64,000 nucleotides of DNA from DATGJX01 sp963830545. GTDB taxonomy: Bacteria > Vulcanimicrobiota > Vulcanimicrobiia > Vulcanimicrobiales > Vulcanimicrobiaceae. The notes beneath the pieces are model-generated. The model was given only the letters and a program-made list of their open reading frames with translations, searched no databases and was not told the DNA's origin. Where the stretch lies: the NCBI GenBank assembly GCA_963830545.1, contig CAWHMK010000001.1, positions 2,542,001 through 2,606,000 of the forward strand. The letters are read 5' to 3'. The position numbers and the translations under genes were made by a program. Below, one piece after another: positions 15,461 to 24,759 of this stretch. Numbering within the stretch: the stretch's first letter is position 1; every line of letters starts with the position of its first letter.

Positions 15461-17962
15461 TTGGACTACACGATCATCATTCCGGCGTTCAACAAATCGG
15501 CGTTTACGCGCCGGTGTTTGAGCACGCTGCGCCCGACGCTCGAGGGCGCGGGCGAGGGCGAAGTCATCGTCGTCGACAACGCGAGTTCCGACGACACTGC
15601 GGACATGCTTGCGCAGTTCCCATGGGTTCGCGTCATTCGCAACGAACGCAACGAGGGTTTTGCGGGCGCGAACAATCAAGCCGCTCGCGAGGCGCGCGGG
15701 CGCTATCTCGTGCTGCTCAACAACGACACGGAAGCGCGACCTGGGTGGCTCGCAGCGATGCTGCGCACCGCGCGGAGGAAAACGCGGGCGTCGTCGGAGC
15801 GCGGTTGCTGTATCCGGCCGGTACGCTTCAGCACGCCGGAGTATTCTTTGCGCCGCTGCAACTCGGCAAAGCGGGTTTTTACGCCGACTCACGACATCGC
15901 GGGAGCGCCGGGAAATCATCCGTACGCGGCAGCGCGGCGCGACTATCAAGCGATCACCGCGGCGTGCATGCTGACGCCTCGCGAACTGTATCTGGAACTC
16001 GGCGGGTTGGACGAGGGGTACTGGAACGGCTACGAAGACGTCGACTATTGCCTCAAGGTGCGTGAACGCGGCATGCGCGTCGTGTACGCCGGCGACGCGG
16101 TGCTCACGCATTTCGAGTCGCAGTCGGGCAGCGAGCGCTTTCGAAAAATTTCTTGGAACGTCGCGCGTTTGGCCGATCGCTGGAACGGACGAGTCCGGTA
16201 CGACATGCTCGATCACGCGCTCGCGCGCGGCACGATTCGGCGAACGGTGCGGCTGCGTCGCGGACAGGCGCAGCAGGAAGAACTCGCGACGCCGCGGTGC
16301 ACGATCGTCGTGCACGGAATCGAGGCTGCCGATCGCGTGCTCGAAGCGCGCCTTCGAGCGAATCATTCGCCGATCGAACGAATCGTCTGGACCTCGCAAG
16401 CGGCGGCGATCGGAACCGCTCGCGACGAGATGGAGGTTCGCGGAGATCGCTATCTCGCGCTGGTGGATTCCGCGTGCGAGTTACATCCCGGATGGTTGGA
16501 CGAGCTCGTCCGTGACGTGGAATTCTCGCCGGACACCGGCGCTTCGACGGCGGCGGGTCGTACGCTGATTGCGCTCTCGAAGTATCCGCGCCACGAGCGT
16601 TTGAAGGACTTGGAGTCTCTCGACGCGGCCGTCACCGAGTTCCTGACGCGAGGTCTCGCACAGCGAGCGGGGGTGCGTGGAACGCGCGAACCGCAGGCGG
16701 ATTCGCTCGAGCGGATCCTCGCCGCACCGCTGCAGCGCCGGCGCGGCCTTGTATCGATCGTGATGCTCAGTTGGAACGCGCCCGAATACACGAAGATCGC
16801 GCTGGAGTCGATTCGCAAATATACTCGCGCCGAGTACGAGGTCATCATCGTCGACAACGGCTCCGGCGCCGAAACCACGGACTGGCTGTCGGCTCTTACC
16901 GGCGTTCGCGTGATCTATAATTCCACCAATCGCGGCTACGCCGCAGGCAACAATCAAGGCATGGCGGCGGCGCTCGGCGAGTACGTCGTGCTGCTCAACA
17001 ACGACGTCGTCGTGACGGAGGGCTGGCTCGACGGGCTGCTCGGTGCTTTCGACCGGATTCCGGCGCTCGGCATATCCGCGCCGCGCAGCAACATCGTCGC
17101 GGGCGATCAGGTGGTGCCGGACGCGTCATACGCCACCTTGGAAGAGATGCACGACTATGCGGCGCGCCGCAGCACGCGATACCGCGGGCGCGGATATGCG
17201 ACCGATCGCGCCATCGGATTATGCCTCTGCGTCGACCGGCGCGTCATCGACGAAATCGGCGGCATCGACGAGCGCTTCGGCGTTGGAAACTTCGAGGACG
17301 ACGACTTCTGCATGCGCGTGCGCGCCGCCGGTTATCGGATCCACGTCTGCGACGACGTGTTCATCCATCACTTCGGATCGAAGACGTTCGCCGCGAACAA
17401 GGTGGACTGGCAGGCGACTATGCGCGAGAACTGGGCGAAATTCGCGCAAAAATGGGAGCTGCCCGCAAAACAGGTCGACGGAGGCTATCTACCCCTTCCG
17501 GTGATCCGGCGCGGATTCGTTCACGCAAAGCATTATTTTCCGCTGCCGGCTGCCCCTATCGAACCGGAAACGGAAACCCGCCGGTACGAAGCCGTATTTA
17601 CCGCAGCGGTTCGCGACGAACGCGACTGGGAACAAGTCGCGAACTTCCTGCGCAGATACGTGCGCGCGTTCGACGCAGCGCAGCCGGTTCTGCTCGCCAT
17701 CGGCACGTTCGGCGACCAATCTGCCGGCGAACTCGGCGCCCGCGCTTCGCGGATCGCATCGAAAGAGAACCGTTCTGCGGACGAGGTTGCCGACGTTTGG
17801 ATTTCCGACGAGACGGAGATGGAGGCATGGCTCGAAGCGCTTCCCCTAGCGCGCCGCTGGCGCGTCAACGAAACCGCGTGTGACGCGTTTGATTCCATCG
17901 ACCCGGTCGTCGATCGCAGCCCGAGCGCACTGCGCCGGGTTCTGAAAGCGGTGCCGACGTGA
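15461..17962 (+). CDS. Large glycosyltransferase with two GT2 domains
   Basis: This 833-residue protein carries two GT-A domains. The first (residues about 1-230) has MDYTIIIPAFNKSAFTRRCL, VIVVDNASSDDT and LVLLNNDTEARPGWL. The second (about 430-680) has VSIVMLSWNAPEYTKIALES, VIIVDNGSG and YVVLLNNDVVVTEGWL. Both keep the DN-S and NND motifs and the ED-D-C-R acceptor-side motif (YEDVDYCLKVR; FEDDDFCMRVR). A segment at about 15770-15890 is out of frame: the adjacent frame reads ENAGVVGARLLYPAGTLQHA, the expected GT2 sequence. So two compensating indels leave the frame open but garble about 40 residues. The start is TTG 15461, 7 bases after the previous stop; it overlaps the next gene by 4 bases. 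Confidence 0.85.
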   Translation: MDYTIIIPAFNKSAFTRRCLSTLRPTLEGAGEGEVIVVDNASSDDTADMLAQFPWVRVIRNERNEGFAGANNQAAREARGRYLVLLNNDTEARPGWLAAMLRTARRKTRASSERGCCIRPVRFSTPEYSLRRCNSAKRVFTPTHDIAGAPGNHPYAAARRDYQAITAACMLTPRELYLELGGLDEGYWNGYEDVDYCLKVRERGMRVVYAGDAVLTHFESQSGSERFRKISWNVARLADRWNGRVRYDMLDHALARGTIRRTVRLRRGQAQQEELATPRCTIVVHGIEAADRVLEARLRANHSPIERIVWTSQAAAIGTARDEMEVRGDRYLALVDSACELHPGWLDELVRDVEFSPDTGASTAAGRTLIALSKYPRHERLKDLESLDAAVTEFLTRGLAQRAGVRGTREPQADSLERILAAPLQRRRGLVSIVMLSWNAPEYTKIALESIRKYTRAEYEVIIVDNGSGAETTDWLSALTGVRVIYNSTNRGYAAGNNQGMAAALGEYVVLLNNDVVVTEGWLDGLLGAFDRIPALGISAPRSNIVAGDQVVPDASYATLEEMHDYAARRSTRYRGRGYATDRAIGLCLCVDRRVIDEIGGIDERFGVGNFEDDDFCMRVRAAGYRIHVCDDVFIHHFGSKTFAANKVDWQATMRENWAKFAQKWELPAKQVDGGYLPLPVIRRGFVHAKHYFPLPAAPIEPETETRRYEAVFTAAVRDERDWEQVANFLRRYVRAFDAAQPVLLAIGTFGDQSAGELGARASRIASKENRSADEVADVWISDETEMEAWLEALPLARRWRVNETACDAFDSIDPVVDRSPSALRRVLKAVPT

Positions 17963-19968
17963 GGACGCACCGGAAGTACACGACGTTCGGCGGGCGGCGC
18001 CTCCGCGGGCAAGTCGAGGAGCTGGCCGAGACGCGGTGCCTCGCGGCCGCGCGGCTCGAACCGGTCGTTCGTGGCCTGCGCGGCGGCGCCATGTTGGATC
18101 TCATTTTCACTGCGGGCGGCCGCGTCGCCGTCGTGCCGTTCATAGAAATCGCACCGGAAATGCTGCAGCAGCGTGAGATGTCGCCGTTCGTATGGCCGCA
18201 CGAATCGGCTGCAATCCTGGGCGTCGATCGCGCAGATGCGATCGAACGCACATTGCTGCCTTGGATCGAATCACTCACGCTCGCCCGGCAATTGAACGAG
18301 GAGACGCTTCGGTTTTTCGGAGATGGATCAGCACGAGACGTTTTCGAACACGCTCGCGAAGCGCGGTTTTTGGGTGCGGCGCCGTATGCGGACGTCTTGA
18401 AAGATGCCGCGCCGTACGTGTACGCAATGCGGTTCGCCGAAAACCACCGCATCAACGTTTGCGACGCGGGCGGCGCGTTGGGCAGCGCCTTGCTGAGCAA
18501 GATCGCGCCGGGCGTGCGCGCGGATTTGGGCAACGAGCAGCTCAACGCGCTGGCGCGGCAATGGTACGGATGCGATTTGTTCGGCAGCATTGACGAGAGC
18601 TCGGCGTGCGACGTTTGGATTGCCGGCCCGAATGCAGTTGAGCGTGATGCGGGCGTGCGAATAACTTTGGACGGCGCGTCGGTCGCGGGCATCAACGTCG
18701 AAGTCGCAACGCCCGTTCCCACGGACGTCTTCGTTTCGTTCGATCCGCAGGATGCTCCGGTTTGCCGCACGTTTTCCATAGAGGTTCGCGACCCGCGCCC
18801 GTTGCGACCGCCGTTGCTCGCGAGTGCTCCGCAGGCAGAGGGTGGATCGTCCGGCCGCGTGCTCATGCTGATGCGTGACGATTTTGCGCGCGTGCCCGAT
18901 GCCGATTCCGATGAAGCCGCGGCTCTGGCCGGATTACTGCGTGCGGAAGGCTTTACGGTCGATCTCGCGCCGTCGTCTTGCGCGCATCCTTCGTCGTACG
19001 ATTTGGTCCATGCGTTCAATCTGGCGCGCGTGAACGAGCTTGCGCCCGCGCTGGCGGAGGCTCATGCTGCGGGCGTCCCACTCGTGATTTCGCCGTTTCT
19101 GCAAGACGTTGCCGCACAGGGCGCATGGGGAACCGGAATCGTGCGCGCCTTCCTTCGCATCGCAAGCGACGAGATCGATCTCGAAGACAATCTGCAGCTT
19201 CTCGCGCAGCGGCGGCTCGAGGGGGCGGGGCTCAGCGCAAAACGGCAAGAGCCCTTCGCCGGTTACGACGAAGCGGTGCGCACGGCGCTGCAGCGCGCGG
19301 GCGCAGTGGTTACGTACGGCTCGCAAGAGGATCGTCTGCTGAGCGCGTTCGGTTATACCGGACCGGCGATCGCGAGCGGTCCTTGCATCCCGCGCGGCGA
19401 CGCGGACGGTGCCGCGGCCGCTATCGTCGGAACCGGCGATTATGCATTCGCCCACGCACCGCTCGAAGCACGAAGCAATCTGCTGATCTTGGTGCGCGCC
19501 GCGGTTGATGCGCGCGTGCCGCTGGTCATCGCCGGTCCGGTCGTCGAACCCGAGTATGCGCTTGCGGTGCGCGAGCAGGCGGGAGAACGCGTCGTTCTGT
19601 TGGCCGAACCCGAGTCGGGCGTTGCAGAAGCCTTGTACCGCGGCGCGCGCGTCTTTGCCGACGTCTCCTGGGTGCCCTTCGGACCGCATCGCGCGGTCCG
19701 AGCCGCAGCGTCCGGCGCGGCTTTAGTGCTGGCGAAGGATACGGCCTCGCGCGGCCGGCTCGGAGACGAGGGCATCTGGGAAGCCGACCCGGCGTCGCAG
19801 GCTTCGATTGGGGCGGCGCTACGCGACGCCTGGAAGCACGCGGGCGAACGGCCGCAAACGCTGGAAGCGCCGGTTCGCCGGGCCGTGGCCCTCGGCGAAA
19901 GCCGTGCCGCCCTGGTGGCGGCCGTCCAAGCATACGCAGCCGCGCAGCAAGCCCGCGTCCCCGTCTAA
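17959..19968 (+). CDS. GT4-like glycosyltransferase with N-terminal Rossmann-like domain
   Basis: This intact 669-residue protein has a C-terminal GT-B half of the GT4 type (about residues 300-665): YDLVHAFNLARVNELAPALA, then VPLVISPFLQDV, and a C-terminal domain with GPVVEPEYALAVREQ, VVLLAEPESGVAEALYRGAR and GAALVLAKDT. The N-terminal 280 residues resemble a degenerate methyltransferase-like fold (INVCDAGGALGSALLSKIA in the place of a SAM-binding loop). The whole protein aligns by eye with the protein encoded at 26704-28781, for example LEPVVRGL..VAVVPFIEIAPE against LSPVRRRY..VPILFIHIAED. GTG 17959 overlaps the previous gene by 4 bases. It is probably cytoplasmic and acts on flagellin or a surface glycan. 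Confidence 0.7.
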   Translation: MRTHRKYTTFGGRRLRGQVEELAETRCLAAARLEPVVRGLRGGAMLDLIFTAGGRVAVVPFIEIAPEMLQQREMSPFVWPHESAAILGVDRADAIERTLLPWIESLTLARQLNEETLRFFGDGSARDVFEHAREARFLGAAPYADVLKDAAPYVYAMRFAENHRINVCDAGGALGSALLSKIAPGVRADLGNEQLNALARQWYGCDLFGSIDESSACDVWIAGPNAVERDAGVRITLDGASVAGINVEVATPVPTDVFVSFDPQDAPVCRTFSIEVRDPRPLRPPLLASAPQAEGGSSGRVLMLMRDDFARVPDADSDEAAALAGLLRAEGFTVDLAPSSCAHPSSYDLVHAFNLARVNELAPALAEAHAAGVPLVISPFLQDVAAQGAWGTGIVRAFLRIASDEIDLEDNLQLLAQRRLEGAGLSAKRQEPFAGYDEAVRTALQRAGAVVTYGSQEDRLLSAFGYTGPAIASGPCIPRGDADGAAAAIVGTGDYAFAHAPLEARSNLLILVRAAVDARVPLVIAGPVVEPEYALAVREQAGERVVLLAEPESGVAEALYRGARVFADVSWVPFGPHRAVRAAASGAALVLAKDTASRGRLGDEGIWEADPASQASIGAALRDAWKHAGERPQTLEAPVRRAVALGESRAALVAAVQAYAAAQQARVPV

Positions 19969-19993
19969 AATGCCCGCCTCGGCGAGCCGAAAT
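19966..19993 (+). promoter_or_regulatory. Candidate sigma-28 promoter before flaG-fliD-fliS
   Basis: TAAA (19966-19969), 16 bases, then GCCGAAAT (19986-19993) resembles the sigma-28 consensus, with one extra spacer base and two mismatches in the -10. It overlaps the stop codon of the upstream glycosyltransferase and lies 24 bases before the flaG ATG, the expected place for a late flagellar promoter. Confidence 0.4.
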
Positions 19994-20017
19994 AAGAAGA
20001 GAGCAGGAGGCTGTAAC

Positions 20018-20377
20018 ATGGACGTTCCGGTTGTCGGGGCCGCTCAGGCCGCCCCGCAGCAGGCGCCGCTCCAGGTACCATTACCACAGAGCGGCCAATC
20101 CCCAGCACCGCAACCGGTGCTTTTGGACGCACCGCACGGTGCAAGTCACGGGGCGCTTTCACCAGTCGTCGCAAAGTTGTTTGCGCACGACGGTATTTCC
20201 AAACCCATATCGCTGAACGTCAGCTATCGCGTCGAGCACGATCCGAACATCATCGTGACGATTTTCACGGATCCGACGACGGGAGAAGAAGTAGCGCAGA
20301 TTCCGCCCGAGGTGATGGTGCAGATCGCGCAATTTTTCGACAAGCAGAGCGGCGTGACGCTCGACAGGAGCGCCTAA
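20018..20377 (+). CDS. flaG: FlaG family protein
   Basis: FlaG proteins are encoded before fliD in many genomes and influence filament length; their molecular role is unclear. The 119-residue protein starts at ATG 20018 behind CAGGAGG. The N-terminal 55 residues are a Pro/Gln/Ala-rich linker. The conserved C-terminal domain includes LNVSYRVEHDPNIIVTIFTD, then TGEEVAQIPPEVMVQIAQFF, matching the FlaG motif (V-x-V-D-x-T-GEVIRQIPPE). The gene is 7 bases upstream of fliD and in the same operon. Confidence 0.92.
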   Translation: MDVPVVGAAQAAPQQAPLQVPLPQSGQSPAPQPVLLDAPHGASHGALSPVVAKLFAHDGISKPISLNVSYRVEHDPNIIVTIFTDPTTGEEVAQIPPEVMVQIAQFFDKQSGVTLDRSA

Positions 20378-20384
20378 ACCCACC

Positions 20385-22405
20385 ATGTCCAATTTGTCCA
20401 GCATACCTGGAACCAACGTTCCTCCGGTGTCGTTCCCCGGCATCGCGTCCGGCATCGACTACAACTCGATTATCCAGAAGCTCACATCGCTGACGCTCGC
20501 GCCCACAACGCAGTTCAATCAGCAGATAGCCACGATCAACGCGGGCAACGCGGAACTGATCACGATCAACGGTTTGCTGGCCTCTGTACAATCGGCATTG
20601 ACCGGTCTTTCGCAGGCGGACGTCTACGATGCGGTCGCAGCCGCGTCGAACGACCCGGCAGTTCTGACCGCGCAGGGAATCGCCGGCGGCAACGCCGCTC
20701 CCGGAACCTACGCGATCACTCAAACGCAGCTCGCCACTGCGACGCAAGTCGTCGGCGCGAACGCGGTGGGACACACCGAGCTGGATGCCGCTGCCGGTAC
20801 GACGGCGAGCGGGCTCGACGTGCCGCTGGTCGATTCGTGGGCGGCTATCACGCCCACGAACGGCAGCAGCCAAGGCTCGGTCACCATCGACGGCGTTTCG
20901 ATCAAGTACGACGTGACGAGCATGTCGCTGAATCAAATTTTGGCGACCATCAATACCGCCGTACACGCAGCTGGGGACGCGACGTTCAACATCGGTTTGG
21001 TTGCGGGAACCGATCGAGTCCAGATTACGGACTCCGCACATCCGGTTTCACTCGGCTCTCAAAGCGATCAGGGCAACCTGCTGCAAGTGCTTCGGCTCGA
21101 TCAAGCGCAAGTGAGCAACACGCCGAGTGCGGGCAGCGTCACCGCAACCGCGGGCGTCGGCGGTATCAATCAGGCGCTCGAATTCAATTCTGCCGGCGGG
21201 CTCGGCGGCAACAGCAACGCTAATTATCTCACACCCGTCGCCTCCGGATATTTCACCATCAACGGCGTGCAAATCAAGATCGATAACGGCACCGACAATT
21301 TGGCTTCCGTGCTCAAGCGTATCAATCAGTCGGCTGCCGGCGTGATACACTTCGTATGACAGCGCGACGGGCCAGATTACGCTGACGTCGAAAAATACGG
21401 GTGCGCAGAGCATCGTCATCGGGTCGGGGTCCGACACGAGCAATTTCCTGACCGCAACGGGATTGACCGCCGCGTCCGGCGCAACGTCGACGATCGGCGC
21501 GCAGGCGTCCGTAACGCTGCAATCTCCCAGCGGTTCCTCGCAGACGATTTACAGCAACAGCAACACGGTGACGACGGCGATTCCCGGAGTGCAACTCAAC
21601 CTGCTCAGCGACACGTCGGGAACGCCGGTTCAAGTCACCGTTTCGCAGGACACCTCGCAATTGGCGAGCGCGATCAATACGTTCGTGTCCGCCTATAACG
21701 CTGCAATCAGTGAGATCAACAATGCGACCGCTGCGCCGGTCGTGCCGACGAACCCCATCGGCTCCAGTGTCGGCGCCGCTCCGCCCCAGCCGGTCGGTGC
21801 GGGCATCCTTTTCGGCAACGCAGACGTCGAGATGATCAAGGAGCAACTGATCAACGAAGTCACGCAAGTGCTGCCGAACAACAACGGTTCGGGCTACACG
21901 TCGCTCTCGCAGATCGGTTTGAATCTGACCAGCACCTTCACGACGCTTGCGCAGAATACGTCTACGTCCGGCACCGGATCGCAATCGAGTACTATTTCTA
22001 CGACGCAAATGCAGGGAACGGACGGCCAGTTGCAATCGCTCGACGTGTCGGCGTTCGAATCGGCCTTTGCCGCGAATCCTACCGCCGTGCAAAATCTCCT
22101 GAACGGCGCGCAAGGCGTCGTGCAGCAGATGGGCACCTACCTGACGGGCGTCACCGGTTTGCCGACGCAGACCCAGAGCGGATTGCTCGGTACGATTCCG
22201 TCAGTCTCGCTGCTGCAAGGCTTCGAGAATACGAATTCCAGCGAGGTCGAGTCGATACAGCAGCAAATCACGCACGATCCAGGACAACGCGAACATGCAG
22301 GCCGATCAATTGCGCGCAGAGTTCGTTCAAACGGAGACCACGCTCGCCGGATACCAGGCCCTCCAGCAGCAACTCGGCTCGTTCTTCAAGAGCAGCGGCG
22401 GTTAG
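20385..22405 (+). CDS. fliD: Flagellar filament cap protein FliD (two frameshifts)
   Basis: FliD caps the filament tip and folds incoming flagellin. ATG 20385 leads to FPGIASGIDYNSIIQKLTSL, the conserved FliD N-terminus (GLASGLD..II..L). FliD_N and FliD_C regions follow, with TSKNTGAQSIVIGSGSD and FVSAYNAAISEINNAT. The frame changes near 21345, after INQSAAGV, and again near 22275, where the C-terminal helix DNANMQADQLRAEF and TETTLAGYQALQQQLGSFF lies in a third frame to TAG 22403-22405. The length of about 673 residues is typical. fliS follows after 9 bases. Confidence 0.92.
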
Positions 22406-22414
22406 GGACGTCAC

Positions 22415-22855
22415 GTGAAACGCTCCGCAGAACAGAAATATCTGGAGACGTCGATTGCGACGGCGTCAAAGGAAGATCTCATCGTCAAAATCTTCGACAT
22501 CCTGGTGCTGGCGGCGACGCAGGCTCTGGAAAAACTGCACAATCAGCGCGACGACATCGAAGGCATTCACAAGGCACTGCTGCGCGCGCAGCGGGCGCTT
22601 GCGCTGCTCATGGGTTCGCTGGACATGGAGATTGGCGGCGAAGTCGCGCGTAATCTCTTCCGGGTTTACGAGTTCTGGCACCACGAGCTCGTGATGGCCA
22701 ACATGCAGAAGGACCCGCTCCGTGTCGAACGGCTGCTGCCGAACTTCAGGGATTACCGGCAAATGTGGGTCCAGGCCGTCACCGAGTTCAAGACGATGCA
22801 GCAGGACCGAACGCCGCAGATGGCCGCAGGACCGGGTTTTGCAGCGGTCGGCTAG
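22415..22855 (+). CDS. fliS: Flagellar export chaperone FliS
   Basis: FliS is the cytosolic chaperone that keeps flagellin monomeric before export, and it also takes part in FliW/CsrA control. The 146-residue frame is intact from GTG 22415. It shows the FliS pattern: YLETSIATASKEDLIVKIFD near the N-terminus, a helical bundle with HKALLRAQRALALLMGSLDM, and RNLFRVYEFWHHELVMANM. The position directly after fliD is standard. Its last 17 bases overlap the start of a FliT-like frame. Confidence 0.93.
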   Translation: MKRSAEQKYLETSIATASKEDLIVKIFDILVLAATQALEKLHNQRDDIEGIHKALLRAQRALALLMGSLDMEIGGEVARNLFRVYEFWHHELVMANMQKDPLRVERLLPNFRDYRQMWVQAVTEFKTMQQDRTPQMAAGPGFAAVG

Positions 22856-23220
22856 CGCCCAAGCGCTGCTCGGCGCCGTAGAGGCTGCTCTTCGCGAGAT
22901 GGAGTCCCTTTGCGGGCGCGCGGAACGCTCGCTCATGCAGCGCAAATGGACCGACCTCGAGCGCACGATTGCCGACGCGCGGCGCGCGACGCACGCGCTG
23001 CAGAACGCCATGGACGATGCGAGCGCAGTCCGCGACGCGGCATTCGACGAAGAGATCGTGCGCCGCGTGCGATACGTCGCCGCGATACGCGAGAATCAGA
23101 TGACGCGGCTCCAGCACTACCACGACGCGGTCGCGCAGCGGCTGCAGCTCATCGCGCGCTGGAAGAGCGCGCTCAAATCCCTCGGTCAGCGCAAAGCGCC
23201 TCCGCGGCTTTCCGCGGTAG
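22839..23220 (+). CDS. FliT-like helical protein downstream of fliS
   Basis: An open frame from TTG 22839 (overlapping the fliS end) encodes a strongly helical, charged protein: LLGAVEAALREMESLCGRAE, RKWTDLERTIADARRAT, HYHDAVAQRLQLIARWKSAL. Size and place fit FliT, the small FliD chaperone that usually follows fliS. The frame itself stays open to 23609, into the opposite gene. A natural end near TAG 23218-23220 would need one indel, which is common in this region. The first ATG in frame is 22899. FliT is poorly conserved, so the assignment rests on position and helix content. Confidence 0.5.
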
Positions 23221-24759
23221 ATCGGCTCAGCTCAGAAAGACTCGTCAGCGCCGCGACGAGCGCGCGTGCCGCAGCGTCAAGCGTTTCGTCCCGCGCGAAA
23301 AGCAAACCCGTCGTCCGATCGATTCGCATGCGCACGAAGAAGCGCTGCAGCTGCGTTGCCGCCGTTTGCGCATATGCTCGCAAAGCAGCTTCCACCGCCG
23401 CGGTGCGTTCCGGCCGCGCGTTTGCAGCAATGCGGCGCGCCTGCAACGCCAGCGTGAGCTGGCGCGCTTTCGTGAAATCCCAGCGCGCGCCGTCTTCCTG
23501 CATCTTGCGCAGGACTGCCAGCGTCGGCGCCTCCAATTCCGCTTCGAGCGTTACGGCGTTCGCATCGTCAGGCGGCTCGCTCGCGCGAACCGGAGTGGCG
23601 GCGAACTGATCGACGCGCGCGAGCATTTTGCCGGCGTACTCCGCAATCGGTTCGGTTTTGCCCATCTTTTCGTGCAGCACGATGCGCTGCAGGAGCTGCC
23701 CTTGCGCATCCATGTGCCCTCTCAAACCGGCGACTTCACCGCCGTCGAACGATTGCGTGCACGCAAGCGCGCCGCCGAGAATGAAGTGATTGAGGAGCGT
23801 CGGCGGTTTGCCGCCGTTGAAGATACGCTCGAAATATGCGGCGGACGGCCGATCCAGACGGCCATAGAGCATGACAGCCTCGCGAGGAGCCGCGACCTCG
23901 GCCGCGGGTTCGACGTCCGGAGGCTGATCCGGCGGACTAGGAGTAAACGGTTCTTGCTCCGGGACCCCCGGCTCGGGCACGGGCGAGGGCTGACTCGGTG
24001 GCGGCACAGGTTCACCCGGCTGATCGGGCGGCGGAACCGGCTGAAGCGGCGGCTCCATGGGCGGCCGGTATTCCGCGGCCGGCGAAAGCGCGCTTTGCGC
24101 CGCCTCGTGCTCGATGATTTCTTCCTCGTCCAGCTCGTAAATCGGCAACTCCGCAACGTCGTAGAGCGCGCGATCGAACCGCTGCACCTCGCCGGCGAAG
24201 CCCGTTTGCGTCTCGGACTTTCGCCCGACGATAGCCGGCTGCGCGCCGACGATCGCCGTGTCGTCCGCGTCGACGATGGGAGCAATCACGAGCGGCTTAT
24301 TCCCAAGCCGGACGCCGATCTTCCAAACGAACGTAATGCGCGTCTTCGGTGCTAACGTGCCGACGAGCGTTCCGTCGCCGAAAAACTCGTCGGCCGCGTC
24401 GTCCAACAGGGGTCTGCCGTCTCGCACGAACGATCCGTTGCGATACGTTGCACCGCCCGGAAGCGGAACGCCGACCCGCACGTTGCGCGCGGCTGCGGCG
24501 CCTTCGTTCGCTACGCTCAACGCGAGTGTGACGATCGCGCCCGGAATGACGCCGCTCGCGGGCGTTGCCGTTAGTCGACCGCAATCACGGCGCTCTCCAA
24601 CCGCTGTTCCGGCTGCTCTATTTGCGGGCTGCCCTCTGCGATACCGTGCGATTCCCAAACGCTTCGCACCACGGGGGCGACGCCCAACGCCGCTCGAAGC
24701 AACTGCACGAGCCGCATGTCGGCGCTTTCGTCGAAGTCCGGTTCTTTCGGACGCGGCAT
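23186..24759 (-). CDS. DUF11-like domain protein with proline-rich linker, partner of the ExeA-type ATPase
   Basis: The ATG at 24759 overlaps the stop of the upstream ATPase as TAATG. The N-terminus (MPRPKEPDFDESADMRLVQL) lies in one frame, then a shift near 24580 leads to RLTATPASGVIPGAIVTLAL, NEGAAAARNVRVGVPLPGGA and YRNGSFVRDGRPL. This is a DUF11-type beta-sandwich repeat of the kind normally found in extracellular proteins (about residues 65-190). A Pro-rich linker (about 250-310) and a C-terminal helical domain of about 200 residues follow. No signal peptide or membrane segment is visible. The function is unknown. The adjoining fusion with the ATPase in a single 851-codon frame is an artefact of two shifts. 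Confidence 0.6.
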
